From: an uncultured Flavobacterium sp.
GTDB lineage: Bacteria > Bacteroidota > Bacteroidia > Flavobacteriales > Flavobacteriaceae
NCBI RefSeq assembly: GCF_946478785.1
Contig: NZ_CAMLDD010000008.1
Location: forward strand, 62,001 to 126,000
Reading direction: 5' to 3'
Length of the DNA: 64,000 bases
Part shown: positions 8,541-16,627 of the stretch, in pieces
How the letters are laid out: each line of letters starts with the position of its first letter
How positions within the stretch are numbered: the stretch's first letter is position 1
Position numbers and translations under genes: made by a program
The notes under the pieces: generated by a model
What the model saw: only the letters and a program-made list of their open reading frames with translations
Told to the model about the DNA's origin: nothing
Databases searched by the model: none

Positions 8541-10052
8541 ATGAGAAAAAAATTCTTTATCTACGGATTCTTATTGTTTCTAATTGTTGCTGCAATATAT
8601 TATTATTTTAAACTTGGCTTTTTACTATTAATCCTTTTACCTGTTTTATTAGTCATTGGATTCTTTAATACCATTCAGAAAAAGCATGCTATTTTAAGAA
8701 ATTTCCCTGTCTTGGGTTATTTCAGGTATTTATTCGAAATGATTGCACCCGAAATTCAACAGTATTTTATAGAAAGATCTACCGATGGAAAACCTTTTTC
8801 GAGAAACCAGCGTTCGTTAGTATATCAAAGAGCCAAAAACATTGATTCGAATTCCCCTTTTGGAACTCAGTTAAATCTTAATGACAGAAGTTACGAAGGA
8901 ATTAAACATTCTATTTTTCCGGCGAAAGTCAATGAGGAATTGCCTCGTGTTTTAGTAGGCGGAAAAGATTGCAAACAACCTTATCTCGCTTCTTTATTGA
9001 ATGTTTCGGCAATGAGTTTTGGTTCACTTAGTGAAAATGCTGTTCGTGCATTGAATATTGGTGCAAAAAAGGGAAACTTTTATCAAAATACAGGTGAAGG
9101 CGGACTTACTGATTACCATCTTGAAGGTGGTGGCGATATTACTTGGCAAATTGGTACCGGTTATTTTGGGTGCCGTGATGCATATGGAATTTTTAGTCCT
9201 GAAAAATTTACTGAAAAGGCTAATCTTCCGAATGTAAAAATGATAGAGATAAAACTTTCGCAAGGAGCAAAACCAGGGCATGGCGGTGTGCTTCCCGCAG
9301 CAAAAAACACGGAACAAATTGCAAGAATAAGAGGAGTCGAACCACATACTTTAATTCTTTCACCTCCTAATCATAGTGCCTTTTCTGATGCTAAAGGATT
9401 AATTCATTTCATCGCACAATTACGAAAATTATCCAACGGAAAACCTATCGGATTCAAATTATGTATTGGCAATACTTCAGAATTTGAAGCCATTTGCCAT
9501 GAAATGATTTCAGAAGATTGTTATCCGGATTTTATAACTGTTGATGGTGCTGAAGGCGGAACAGGAGCCGCTCCATTAGAATTTGCGGATGGTGTTGGAA
9601 TGCCTTTTGAACCTGCTTTAATCTTTGTAAATAAAACATTAGTCGGATTAAATATCAGAGATAAGATACGCATTATTGGCAGTGGAAAAATTATTTCAGG
9701 ATATTCGATTCTTCATGCTATTGCTTTGGGCGCAGATATGTGTAACAGTGCTCGCGGCTTTATGTTTTCCCTAGGCTGCATCCAGGCATTACGATGTCAT
9801 AATAACGAATGTCCAACCGGGGTTGCTACCCAGGACAAAATGTTAATGAAAGGTTTGGTTGTAACTGATAAATCAGATCGTGTGTATCATTTTCATAAAA
9901 ATACTTTACACGCTGCCAATGAACTTTTGGCTGCTGCCGGAAAATCAAGCTTTGCCGATGTAGATATTAATATTTTTATGCGGGGAGATGAATTTACAAG
10001 TTTATCCGATTCTTATTTCCCAGACAACTTAACGAATGTAACAAGACACTAA
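8541..10052 (+). CDS. membrane-anchored FMN-binding glutamate-synthase-like protein
   Basis: 503 residues. The first 45 form two hydrophobic segments, then a soluble domain related to the FMN/synthase domain of the large subunit of glutamate synthase (COG0069). Seen are S-A-M-S-F-G-S-L near residue 155, the Gly-rich segments G-A-K-P-G-H-G-G and D-G-A-E-G-G-T-G-A-A-P (TIM-barrel FMN site), and near residue 415 a C-x5-C-x4-C set like the [3Fe-4S] ligands of GOGAT. The amidotransferase domain of true GOGAT is absent. Members of this family are often annotated FMN-binding glutamate synthase family protein, and their real substrate is unknown. A terminator follows directly. Confidence 0.88.
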   Translation: MRKKFFIYGFLLFLIVAAIYYYFKLGFLLLILLPVLLVIGFFNTIQKKHAILRNFPVLGYFRYLFEMIAPEIQQYFIERSTDGKPFSRNQRSLVYQRAKNIDSNSPFGTQLNLNDRSYEGIKHSIFPAKVNEELPRVLVGGKDCKQPYLASLLNVSAMSFGSLSENAVRALNIGAKKGNFYQNTGEGGLTDYHLEGGGDITWQIGTGYFGCRDAYGIFSPEKFTEKANLPNVKMIEIKLSQGAKPGHGGVLPAAKNTEQIARIRGVEPHTLILSPPNHSAFSDAKGLIHFIAQLRKLSNGKPIGFKLCIGNTSEFEAICHEMISEDCYPDFITVDGAEGGTGAAPLEFADGVGMPFEPALIFVNKTLVGLNIRDKIRIIGSGKIISGYSILHAIALGADMCNSARGFMFSLGCIQALRCHNNECPTGVATQDKMLMKGLVVTDKSDRVYHFHKNTLHAANELLAAAGKSSFADVDINIFMRGDEFTSLSDSYFPDNLTNVTRH

Positions 10053-10097
10053 AACCAAAACGCCTCTTTGCTAAAATAGAAAAAGGCGTTTTGGGTT
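10053..10097. terminator. terminator between convergent genes
   Basis: AAACCAAAACGCCTCTTT and the nearly complementary AAAAAGGCGTTTTGGG form a hairpin with T-rich sequence on the right and A-rich sequence on the left. It lies immediately after the stop of the glutamate-synthase-like gene. Confidence 0.8.
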
Positions 10098-10123
10098 ATT
10101 TTTTGTTTTAATTTAAAACAACA

Positions 10124-10558
10124 TTAAAGTTTTGCTGTTACTTTTTCTGCAGATCCTTCTGAATCTATTAGTGCAGCTAATTCTTCTTTTCCAATTAATT
10201 TTTTTGCAATAATAGAATTGTTATAAGAGAGGAAATAAACATCAAATTTCACGCCCTCTTCAATTAGATCTTTAGAAATTTGATCATTCTCAATCATCCC
10301 TTTCAACAAATCAGGAAATGATTCGCTGTAAGTCAATTTGTTTTCGTCAGTCTCTTCTAAATTGGTTTCAATCCTAATCTCAATTTTATTGTCATTCAAA
10401 AATGCTTTTGCAGCGGTACTCGTTATACTTGGTCCTTTGATAGAGCTGGAAGTATTGTAATTACTTACATGCTCCTGAATTTTTTGCTTAGTGTTTTTAC
10501 AGCTTATCAACATTAACACAATGAAAAATGCAAATACGATTTGGGTAATTTTACTCAT
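10124..10558 (-). CDS. putative lipoprotein, member of a tandem pair
   Basis: 144 residues with an SPII signal (hydrophobic core ending in lipobox L-I-S-C, then K-N-T-K-Q-K). The mature protein shares most of its pattern with the protein encoded just upstream at 10795-11202: the same C-K-N-T-K-Q-K start, a Y-N-(T/S) segment, N-D-N-K-I-E-(I/L)-R-I-E-T near residue 57, and (G)-V-x-F-D-V-Y near residue 105. The two therefore come from a local duplication. The domain is not one I recognise. This copy has a C-terminal extension of about ten residues. A terminator between the two genes suggests separate transcripts. Confidence 0.8.
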   Translation of the reverse strand: MSKITQIVFAFFIVLMLISCKNTKQKIQEHVSNYNTSSSIKGPSITSTAAKAFLNDNKIEIRIETNLEETDENKLTYSESFPDLLKGMIENDQISKDLIEEGVKFDVYFLSYNNSIIAKKLIGKEELAALIDSEGSAEKVTAKL

Positions 10559-10729
10559 AATTTTTTAGATCTTAGGTTAATTTGTTTGATTTTTAACTCA
10601 AACATAATGAAATTTTAACACAAAAACAACATAAAACAAAAAAGATAAATGTGCAATTATTTGATAACGAGACTCCTATGTAAGAATAAGATTAACAATG
10701 CTCGCCAAACTTATTTCGTGTAGCAAAAA

Positions 10730-10759
10730 AAGCCCCTGTAAATACAATTACAGAGGCTT
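10730..10759 (-). terminator. terminator of the upstream lipoprotein gene
   Basis: AGCCCCTGTAA pairs with TTACAGAGGCT (one mismatch). On the minus strand the stem is followed by a T run (A run at 10725-10730 on plus). It lies between the two paralogous lipoprotein genes. Confidence 0.7.
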
Positions 10760-10794
10760 GTTACTTTAGAAAAACTTTTGTAAAGCTTTTAAAA

Positions 10795-11202
10795 TTATTT
10801 TTCCAGAAACTTATTTATTTCTTCTCTACTAATAATTTCTTTAGCAAGAAGTGTATTGTCATCAGCTAAATAATAAACATCAAATCGAACCCCTTCTTCG
10901 ACTAATTCTTTAGAAATATGGTCTTTTTTAATCATTTCTGTGATTAAACCAGGAAATATTTTACTCGTTGCTGATTTGTTCGCTTCATTTTGTACTAAAT
11001 CAGTCTCAATCCTTAGCTCAATTTTGTTGTCATTAATATAACCTCTGGCAGTTGTATTTGTAATGTGTTCTCCTTTAAAATCGGACGCTGCACTATTATA
11101 AGTTACTACATACTCCTGCAGCTTTTGTTTGGTATTTTTACAACTTGCTAACATAACAGTAATAATAATCACACATACTATTTGACTGATTTTCCTTATC
11201 AT
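10795..11202 (-). CDS. putative lipoprotein, second member of the tandem pair
   Basis: 135 residues, SPII signal peptide with lipobox L-A-S-C near residue 21, then K-N-T-K-Q-K. It aligns along its whole length with the product of 10124-10558 and differs mostly in surface-type residues, so the pair is a tandem duplication that has diverged. No catalytic motif is visible, and a small alpha/beta domain is plausible. It lies 45 nt downstream of the YhcH/YjgK-like gene on the same strand and could share its transcript. Function unknown. Confidence 0.8.
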   Translation of the reverse strand: MIRKISQIVCVIIITVMLASCKNTKQKLQEYVVTYNSAASDFKGEHITNTTARGYINDNKIELRIETDLVQNEANKSATSKIFPGLITEMIKKDHISKELVEEGVRFDVYYLADDNTLLAKEIISREEINKFLEK

Positions 11203-11247
11203 AATTTTTACAGATTAGTTATTAAATATTTTTCAAAGAAAACTACA

Positions 11248-11697
11248 TTATATCTCAACCTTTATTACTATTTTATTCAGCATTCCGTCAGTTATCATTG
11301 GCGCATGTACGTCTTCTGGAAAAAGAATTACAAATTGATTTTTATTCAGCTGGAAAAACATATCTGGAGCATCGCTAAAAAAACGAACATCTTTTTCTTC
11401 ATTATAACCTCCGTTAGGCGTTTTGCAATTAGCCCTCGGTTTCCATGCAAAAGTTTCAGATTCACTGATACAAAACTGAATATCAATGTTCTTATCGTGA
11501 CATTCAAATGTTGTTAAACTTTCCTCGGTTGTTTTACCTTTACCCTGAAATCCAAAAAACTTTACTCCTTCAATTTCATGTTTAAAATCGGCAGAAAGGT
11601 TTTGTAAATCATTTTCACGTAAGTAATCAAATGCTTTTTTAAAGGACGGATGCAAAACTTCATATTTTGCCGCATTTTCTAAAGAATCTATAATCAT
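11248..11697 (-). CDS. YhcH/YjgK/YiaL (DUF386, TabA-like) family protein
   Basis: 149 residues, the normal length for this cupin-like family. Typical features are the E-C-H-x-x-x-I-D-I-Q segment near residue 67, P-D-M-F-F near residue 112, and F-P-E-D-V-H-A-P near residue 128; the Glu and His positions form the metal site. Characterised relatives include TabA (biofilm and toxin related) and a sialic-acid-processing anomerase type, so a sugar-related role is possible but cannot be settled here. It is the first gene of a minus-strand group running into the lipoprotein pair and is divergent from the 11858 gene. Confidence 0.9.
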   Translation of the reverse strand: MIIDSLENAAKYEVLHPSFKKAFDYLRENDLQNLSADFKHEIEGVKFFGFQGKGKTTEESLTTFECHDKNIDIQFCISESETFAWKPRANCKTPNGGYNEEKDVRFFSDAPDMFFQLNKNQFVILFPEDVHAPMITDGMLNKIVIKVEI

Positions 11698-11857
11698 AAT
11701 CTTATTCTTTTTTAGTGAGATTTTTTTGTAAAAATAATATTTAATTTATTTTAATGTCAATAAATTATATGATTTGCAAATTAATGGCTTCATACATTGC
11801 TCCTTCTTTGTAACTTTGTTTATCTCAAAATTTCTTAAAATAATAGAAAGCCCTACT

Positions 11858-12262
11858 TTGAAAAATTATAGATTATATTATCTCATACTAATGATAGCTG
11901 TCATTTTTCTTGGAATTATTTCACGAAAAACAGATTTTATTCCTTTGTATTTTGGAGACACCCTCTACGCCATCATGGTTTATTTATTAATCAGAATCTT
12001 TTTGATTAAAAACAGCTCAGTTCAAATTGCTATTTTTTCACTGATTTCCTGCTACAGCATCGAATTTTTGCAGCTTTATCAGGCTGACTGGATTATTGCT
12101 GTCCGAAAAACACTTTTTGGAAGATATATTTTGGGACAAGGTTTTCTGTGGAGTGATATTTTAGCCTATACTTTTGGAGTTGCAATTGCCTTTATCATTG
12201 AAAAAATTATTCTAAAAAACTACCTCTATGAAACTCGTTTTCGCATCAAACAACAAAAATAA
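11858..12262 (+). CDS. DUF2809 membrane protein
   Basis: 134 residues from a TTG at 11858. The frame is open further upstream, but the upstream part lacks an ATG, and K-N-Y-R-L-Y-Y matches the usual start of the family. About four hydrophobic helices are visible, with the motif S-R-K near residue 20 and G-D-x-L-Y-A near residue 31, and E-F-x-Q-L-Y in the middle, as in DUF2809 proteins. Function unknown; inner membrane. Its last 35 bases overlap the start of rdgB in another frame, so the two are translationally coupled or at least cotranscribed. Confidence 0.8.
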   Translation: MKNYRLYYLILMIAVIFLGIISRKTDFIPLYFGDTLYAIMVYLLIRIFLIKNSSVQIAIFSLISCYSIEFLQLYQADWIIAVRKTLFGRYILGQGFLWSDILAYTFGVAIAFIIEKIILKNYLYETRFRIKQQK

Positions 12263-12806
12263 AATCAAAGAAATTCAGAGTATCCTAAACGGAAATATAC
12301 AATTACTAAGCCTGGAAGACATTGGCTGTCTCGAAGAAATTCCTGAAACTGCCAGTACGATTGAAGGAAATGCTATTTTAAAAGCCAATTATGTATCGCA
12401 AAAATACGGTTATGATTGTTTTGCCGACGATACCGGCTTAGAAGTGAATGCTTTAAATGGTGAACCAGGAGTTTATTCGGCAAGATATGCTGGTGAACAA
12501 AAAAATACCGATGATAATATGAATAAACTTTTGAATTCATTAATTGATAAAAATGACAGAAGTGCACAGTTTAAGACCGTTATTGCTTTAAATCTTAAAG
12601 GAGAGCAAAAGTTATTTACGGGACTTGCTACAGGAAATATAACTTTAACCAAGGCTGGAAATCATGGTTTTGGTTATGATCCCATTTTTCAGCCTGAAAA
12701 TTATAGGGAGACATTTGCCGAATTGTCTTCTGATATTAAAAATAAAATCAGCCATCGTGCAAAAGCAACTCAGCAACTAATTGATTTCCTGAACTCCAGA
12801 AAATAA
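12228..12806 (+). CDS. rdgB: RdgB/HAM1 non-canonical purine NTP pyrophosphatase
   Basis: 192 residues, the standard length. It hydrolyses dITP, ITP and XTP to monophosphates to keep deaminated purines out of DNA and RNA. Signature motifs: A-S-N-N-K-N-K near residue 6 (phosphate loop), A-D-D-T-G-L-E-V near residue 66 (metal and catalytic Asp), G-F-G-Y-D-P-I-F near residue 145 (base pocket), and S-H-R-A-K-A near the C-terminus. The start overlaps the end of the DUF2809 gene. No terminator is obvious before the helicase promoter. Confidence 0.96.
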   Translation: MKLVFASNNKNKIKEIQSILNGNIQLLSLEDIGCLEEIPETASTIEGNAILKANYVSQKYGYDCFADDTGLEVNALNGEPGVYSARYAGEQKNTDDNMNKLLNSLIDKNDRSAQFKTVIALNLKGEQKLFTGLATGNITLTKAGNHGFGYDPIFQPENYRETFAELSSDIKNKISHRAKATQQLIDFLNSRK

Positions 12807-12971
12807 TTGTTTAAAATACAACATTTTAAAGTGTAAATTTTATATTCTCAGACGTAAAATTATTCATTTTCTTATCAAATTGATTTTGACGCAAACATAA
12901 CTTTTTGATAATCAAATCATAACAAATACACAATTCTTAAAATTGCATTAGTTTATATGAATAATTAACAG

Positions 12972-12979
12972 TAATTTTG
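12972..12979 (+). promoter_or_regulatory. -7 element upstream of the DEAD-box helicase
   Basis: TAATTTTG fits the TAnnTTTG consensus and lies 21 nt before the ATG at 13001. I could not find a TTTG at ideal spacing upstream. Confidence 0.5.
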
Positions 12980-13000
12980 CACCCTATTTTAAATACACAT

Positions 13001-14923
13001 ATGAATAAATTTGAACAATTAGGATTGAATGAATCGTTACTGAAGGCGATTTTAGATCTAGGATTTGAGAATCCGTCAGAAGTACAGGAGAAAGCGATTC
13101 CCCTATTATTGGAAAAAGACACGGATATGGTTGCGTTGGCTCAGACAGGGACAGGGAAAACGGCAGCTTTCGGTTTTCCGCTAATTCAAAAAATTGATGC
13201 TGACAACAGAAATACACAAGCATTAGTTTTATCGCCAACACGAGAACTTTGTTTACAGATTACCAACGAACTTAAAAACTACTCAAAATACGAGAAAGGT
13301 ATTAATGTGGTAGCAGTTTACGGCGGGGCTAGTATTACAGAGCAAGCTAGGGACATTAAGAGAGGAGCACAAATTATTGTGGCTACTCCGGGAAGAATGC
13401 AAGACATGATCAACAGAGGATTGGTTAACATTAAAAATATAGATTACTGTATTTTGGATGAAGCTGATGAGATGTTGAACATGGGATTCTATGAAGACAT
13501 CGTATCGATTTTATCAGATACTCCGGATGAAAAAAGTACATGGTTGTTCTCTGCAACTATGCCACAGGAGGTTGCCAGAATTGCAAAACAATTTATGAGC
13601 GACCCGGTTGAAATTACTGTTGGAACAAAAAATTCAGGTTCTGCAACAGTTTCTCACGAATTTTACTTAGTAAATGCCCGTGATCGTTACGAAGCTTTAA
13701 AACGTATCGCCGATGCGAATCCGGATATTTTCTCGGTAGTTTTCTGTAGAACAAAACGTGATACACAAGCTGTCGCTGAAAAATTAATTGAAGATGGATA
13801 TAGCGCTGCTGCGTTGCACGGAGATTTATCCCAGGCACAACGTGATGGTGTAATGAAATCTTTCCGTGGAAGACAAATTCAGATGCTTGTTGCAACTGAC
13901 GTTGCTGCACGTGGTATTGACGTTGATAATATTACTCACGTAGTAAACTATCAATTACCTGACGAAATTGAAACCTACAATCACCGTTCAGGACGTACTG
14001 GTAGAGCTGGAAGATTAGGAACTTCTATTGTAATTGTTACTAAAAGTGAATTGCGTAAAATTTCTTCTATCGAAAGAATTATCAAACAAAAATTCGAAGA
14101 AAAAGCAATTCCATCCGGAATCGAAATCTGCGAAATTCAATTATTGCACTTAGCAACTAAAATTAAAGATACTGAGGTTGATCACGAAATTGACAACTAT
14201 TTACCAGCAATAAATAATGTTCTTGAAGATTTATCCAAAGAAGAGTTGATCAAAAAAATGGTTTCAGTAGAATTTAACCGTTTTATTGCTTACTACAAAA
14301 AGAACAGAGATATTTCTGCTCAATCTGGAGAAAGACGTGAAAGAAGTGATTCTGAACCAAGAGAATTCAATAATAACGGAGCAGTTCGTTATTTCGTAAA
14401 CATCGGTTCAAGAGATAACTTCAACTGGATGACTCTTAAAGATTATTTGAAAGAAACATTAGACTTAGGTCGCGATGACGTCTTCAAAGTAGATGTAAAA
14501 GAAGGTTTCTCTTTCTTTAACACCGATCCTGAGCATACGGATAAAGTAATGGAAGTATTAAACAACGTACAATTAGAAGGACGTCGTATTAATGTTGAAA
14601 TTTCTAAAAATGACGGTGGCGGACGACGTGACCACAACAATCGTGGTGGCGGAAGAAGCTCTGGCGGATCAAGACGTGAAGGTTCTGGCGGAGGAAGTTT
14701 CGGACCAAGACGTGAAGGTTCTGGTGGCGGAGGTTTCAGAAGCGACAGAAACTCAGCTCCAAGAGAAGGAGGTTTTAGAAGCGACAGAAATTCATCTGCT
14801 CCAAAAAGAGAAGGTGGTTTCAGAAGTTCGGCCCCAAGAAGTGAAGGAAGTTCAGACAGAGCTCCAAGACGTTCTGAAAGCTTTGGTGATGCACCAAGAC
14901 CAAGAAGACCAAGAAGAGATTAA
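13001..14923 (+). CDS. DEAD-box RNA helicase with DbpA-type RNA-binding domain and RGG-like tail
   Basis: 640 residues from the ATG at 13001; the longer open frame overlaps the promoter. Domains in order are the Q motif, A-Q-T-G-T-G-K-T (Walker A, near 46), D-E-A-D (near 153), S-A-T (near 184), the helicase C domain with A-R-G-I-D near 303 and H-R-x-G-R-T-G-R near 328, a DbpA/CsdA-type RNA-binding domain (about 460-530), and a Gly/Arg/Ser-rich tail of about 105 residues made of imperfect repeats such as R-R-E-G-S-G-G-G. It is a CsdA/DeaD-like helicase for ribosome assembly or mRNA unwinding in the cold. The repetitive tail is likely disordered and binds RNA. Confidence 0.94.
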   Translation: MNKFEQLGLNESLLKAILDLGFENPSEVQEKAIPLLLEKDTDMVALAQTGTGKTAAFGFPLIQKIDADNRNTQALVLSPTRELCLQITNELKNYSKYEKGINVVAVYGGASITEQARDIKRGAQIIVATPGRMQDMINRGLVNIKNIDYCILDEADEMLNMGFYEDIVSILSDTPDEKSTWLFSATMPQEVARIAKQFMSDPVEITVGTKNSGSATVSHEFYLVNARDRYEALKRIADANPDIFSVVFCRTKRDTQAVAEKLIEDGYSAAALHGDLSQAQRDGVMKSFRGRQIQMLVATDVAARGIDVDNITHVVNYQLPDEIETYNHRSGRTGRAGRLGTSIVIVTKSELRKISSIERIIKQKFEEKAIPSGIEICEIQLLHLATKIKDTEVDHEIDNYLPAINNVLEDLSKEELIKKMVSVEFNRFIAYYKKNRDISAQSGERRERSDSEPREFNNNGAVRYFVNIGSRDNFNWMTLKDYLKETLDLGRDDVFKVDVKEGFSFFNTDPEHTDKVMEVLNNVQLEGRRINVEISKNDGGGRRDHNNRGGGRSSGGSRREGSGGGSFGPRREGSGGGGFRSDRNSAPREGGFRSDRNSSAPKREGGFRSSAPRSEGSSDRAPRRSESFGDAPRPRRPRRD

Positions 14924-14945
14924 TCCTTTAATCTTCTTTTAATAT

Positions 14946-14984
14946 AAAATCCCTAATCCATACTAATTGGAATTAGGGATTTTT
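14946..14984 (+). terminator. terminator of the helicase gene
   Basis: AAAATCCCTAAT and ATTAGGGATTTTTT form a stem with a short inner stem, ending in a T run. It starts 23 nt after the stop. Confidence 0.85.
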
Positions 14985-15167
14985 TATTAAAAACATTTAT
15001 GAATTGATGTGTTTTATAATTCCAACCATTTAATTTAAATCTTCTTATTCCCTTTTAATTAAATACTAAAAGCAACTTCTTGTCTTTGTTAATTTTCTGA
15101 TAATTATATTCGAAGACTGCAAAATATTTAATCCTGATTTACTACTTTTAGAGCTTTAAATCAGGAT

Positions 15168-15941
15168 ATGAAATATTTCGCCGTTTTCTTTTTTACATTA
15201 TTATCAAGTTTCAGTTTTGCACAAGAAACTGAAGTTACCACTCCCCAAAGGGTTTCGGGTTATATCTTTAACGATAATAGTAAAGAGCCTATTCCGAATG
15301 TAAATGTAATTAACACAAACAAAGTACGGGGAGCGCAGTCTGACGTTAAAGGATATTTTGAAATTGATGTGCAACCCAACGATACACTTCATTTTTCTAT
15401 TCTGGGATTTCAATCATTAAGAATCAGGGTTACAAATGACTGGATAAAAAACAAAATTACCAGAATCCAGCTTACAGAAAAAGCAATTGCCCTTGAAGAA
15501 GTTGTTATTGCCCCTTTTAATTTAACTGGTTACCTTGAAGTTGATTCAAAACTAATTCCAACTAAAGAAAACTACCGTTACAGCATTTCGGGACTTACTC
15601 AGGGTTATGAAGCTGGTGAATATTCTCCAAACGCTTTCGGCAAAGTTTTGGGATCTATTTTTAACCCAGCCGATATGCTTTATAATTTCTTTGGAAAAAA
15701 CGCAAAAGAGCTCAAAAAATTAAAGCAAATGAGAAAAGATGATACCGTTAGAAATCTTCTGGAATCAAAATACGACCGCGAAACAGTATCAGTGCTTTTA
15801 GGAATAAGCAAAGATGAAATACCTGAAATCCTACATCGATGCAGTTATTCTGATGCATTTATTCAGGAGGCAAATGATCTCCAGATAATGGATGCTATTA
15901 GTGCCTGTTACGAACAATATAAGGTATTGAAACGAAATTAG
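15168..15941 (+). CDS. carboxypeptidase-like regulatory domain protein, secreted
   Basis: 257 residues. A Sec signal peptide (cut near F-A-Q, residue 20) is followed by a CarboxypepD-reg-like beta-sandwich (about 30-110) with the hallmark S-G-Y-I-F-N ... P-I-P-N-V-N-V ... D-V-K-G-Y-F-E-I ... L-G-F-Q pattern. A helical region of unknown type ends the protein. The same domain is found at the N-terminus of SusC/TonB-dependent receptors, but here no plug or barrel follows, so it is a stand-alone periplasmic or outer-membrane-associated protein. It is flanked by two terminators and is therefore monocistronic. Molecular role unknown. Confidence 0.85.
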   Translation: MKYFAVFFFTLLSSFSFAQETEVTTPQRVSGYIFNDNSKEPIPNVNVINTNKVRGAQSDVKGYFEIDVQPNDTLHFSILGFQSLRIRVTNDWIKNKITRIQLTEKAIALEEVVIAPFNLTGYLEVDSKLIPTKENYRYSISGLTQGYEAGEYSPNAFGKVLGSIFNPADMLYNFFGKNAKELKKLKQMRKDDTVRNLLESKYDRETVSVLLGISKDEIPEILHRCSYSDAFIQEANDLQIMDAISACYEQYKVLKRN

Positions 15942-15973
15942 ATGCTTTTAAAAATTCAAATATAAAATAATTT

Positions 15974-16013
15974 AAATCCTCAGTTACAAGAATTTGTATT
16001 GAGGATTTTTTTT
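15974..16013 (+). terminator. intrinsic terminator
   Basis: AAATCCTCA paired with TGAGGATTT, with an inner TACAA/TTGTA stem, followed by a T run of nine or more. Terminates the 15168 gene. Confidence 0.85.
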
Positions 16014-16030
16014 TAAAACTATTGTAAAAC

Positions 16031-16369
16031 ATGTCTACCATACCATTTCAAACAATTGACTGGAGCAACATTCCTAAAACGGAACATCCCGGAGAAACCG
16101 GAATTGCATACTGGCAAACTATTCAATTAGAAGGTTTACGAATTCGTAAAGTTACATATTCTGAAAACTACATCGCTGATCATTGGTGTCAAAAAGGACA
16201 TATCGTTCATTGTCTCGAAGGCAATTTTATAACTGAATTAGAAAATGGTGAAAAATTAGAACTTTTAAAAGGAATGACTTACATAGTTTCTGACTATGAA
16301 AGCTCTCATCTATCTATGACTACTAAAGGCGTTGAATTATTAATAATCGATGGAAACTTTTTAAAATAA
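16031..16369 (+). CDS. DHCW-motif cupin-fold protein
   Basis: 112 residues, a single small cupin domain. The motif A-D-H-W-C-x-K-G-H near residues 48-56, followed by G-x-F-x-x-E-L-x-x-G, corresponds to the family usually labelled DHCW motif cupin fold protein. The His/Cys residues could bind metal. No signal peptide, so cytoplasmic. The start codon follows a terminator by only 18 nt, so its promoter must overlap the terminator, or transcription reads through. Substrate unknown. Confidence 0.85.
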   Translation: MSTIPFQTIDWSNIPKTEHPGETGIAYWQTIQLEGLRIRKVTYSENYIADHWCQKGHIVHCLEGNFITELENGEKLELLKGMTYIVSDYESSHLSMTTKGVELLIIDGNFLK

Positions 16370-16445
16370 TAAGTCTTAGCCAATTAAAATATTATATTAC
16401 ATTTACTTATATTCAAAAAAAAATCGTAAAACTAAATTTAATGTT

Positions 16446-16556
16446 ATGGCAAAAGGTCAGGATGCAAAAAAAACAGCAAAAAAAGAACCGTTAAAAACGG
16501 CTAAAGAAAAAAAAGAAGAAAAGAGAGAAAAGAAAAATTCTCCAAAAAGAGATTAA
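16446..16556 (+). CDS. small lysine-rich basic protein (36 residues)
   Basis: A short frame starts with an ATG (M-A-K-G-Q-D) and ends in K-R-D before TAA. Half of the residues are Lys or Arg, with several Glu, and none are aromatic or Cys. Similar tiny basic proteins are common in Bacteroidota, which is why I call it despite its length. It could be a nucleic-acid-associated or ribosome-associated protein, but nothing in the sequence proves it. It lies 76 nt after the cupin gene on the same strand and immediately before a large hairpin. Confidence 0.55.
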   Translation: MAKGQDAKKTAKKEPLKTAKEKKEEKREKKNSPKRD

Positions 16557-16560
16557 AGTT

Positions 16561-16626
16561 AGTATACAGTATTCCGTTTTTTAGTACGCAGTACCTGAAT
16601 ACTAAAAAACGGAACACTGTAATACT
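16561..16626. repeat. imperfect 26-bp inverted repeat between convergent genes
   Basis: The arms at 16561-16586 and 16600-16626 are complementary except for one mismatch and one inserted base, with a 13-nt loop. No clean T tract follows on either side, so it is either an atypical terminator or a palindromic repeat element. The minus-strand dipeptidase gene ends one base after it. Confidence 0.6.
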
Positions 16627-16627
16627 T

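Noticed and set aside
14592..14942. Separate repeat-rich gene inside the helicase
   Set aside because: It is only a shifted frame of the Gly/Arg/Ser-rich tail.
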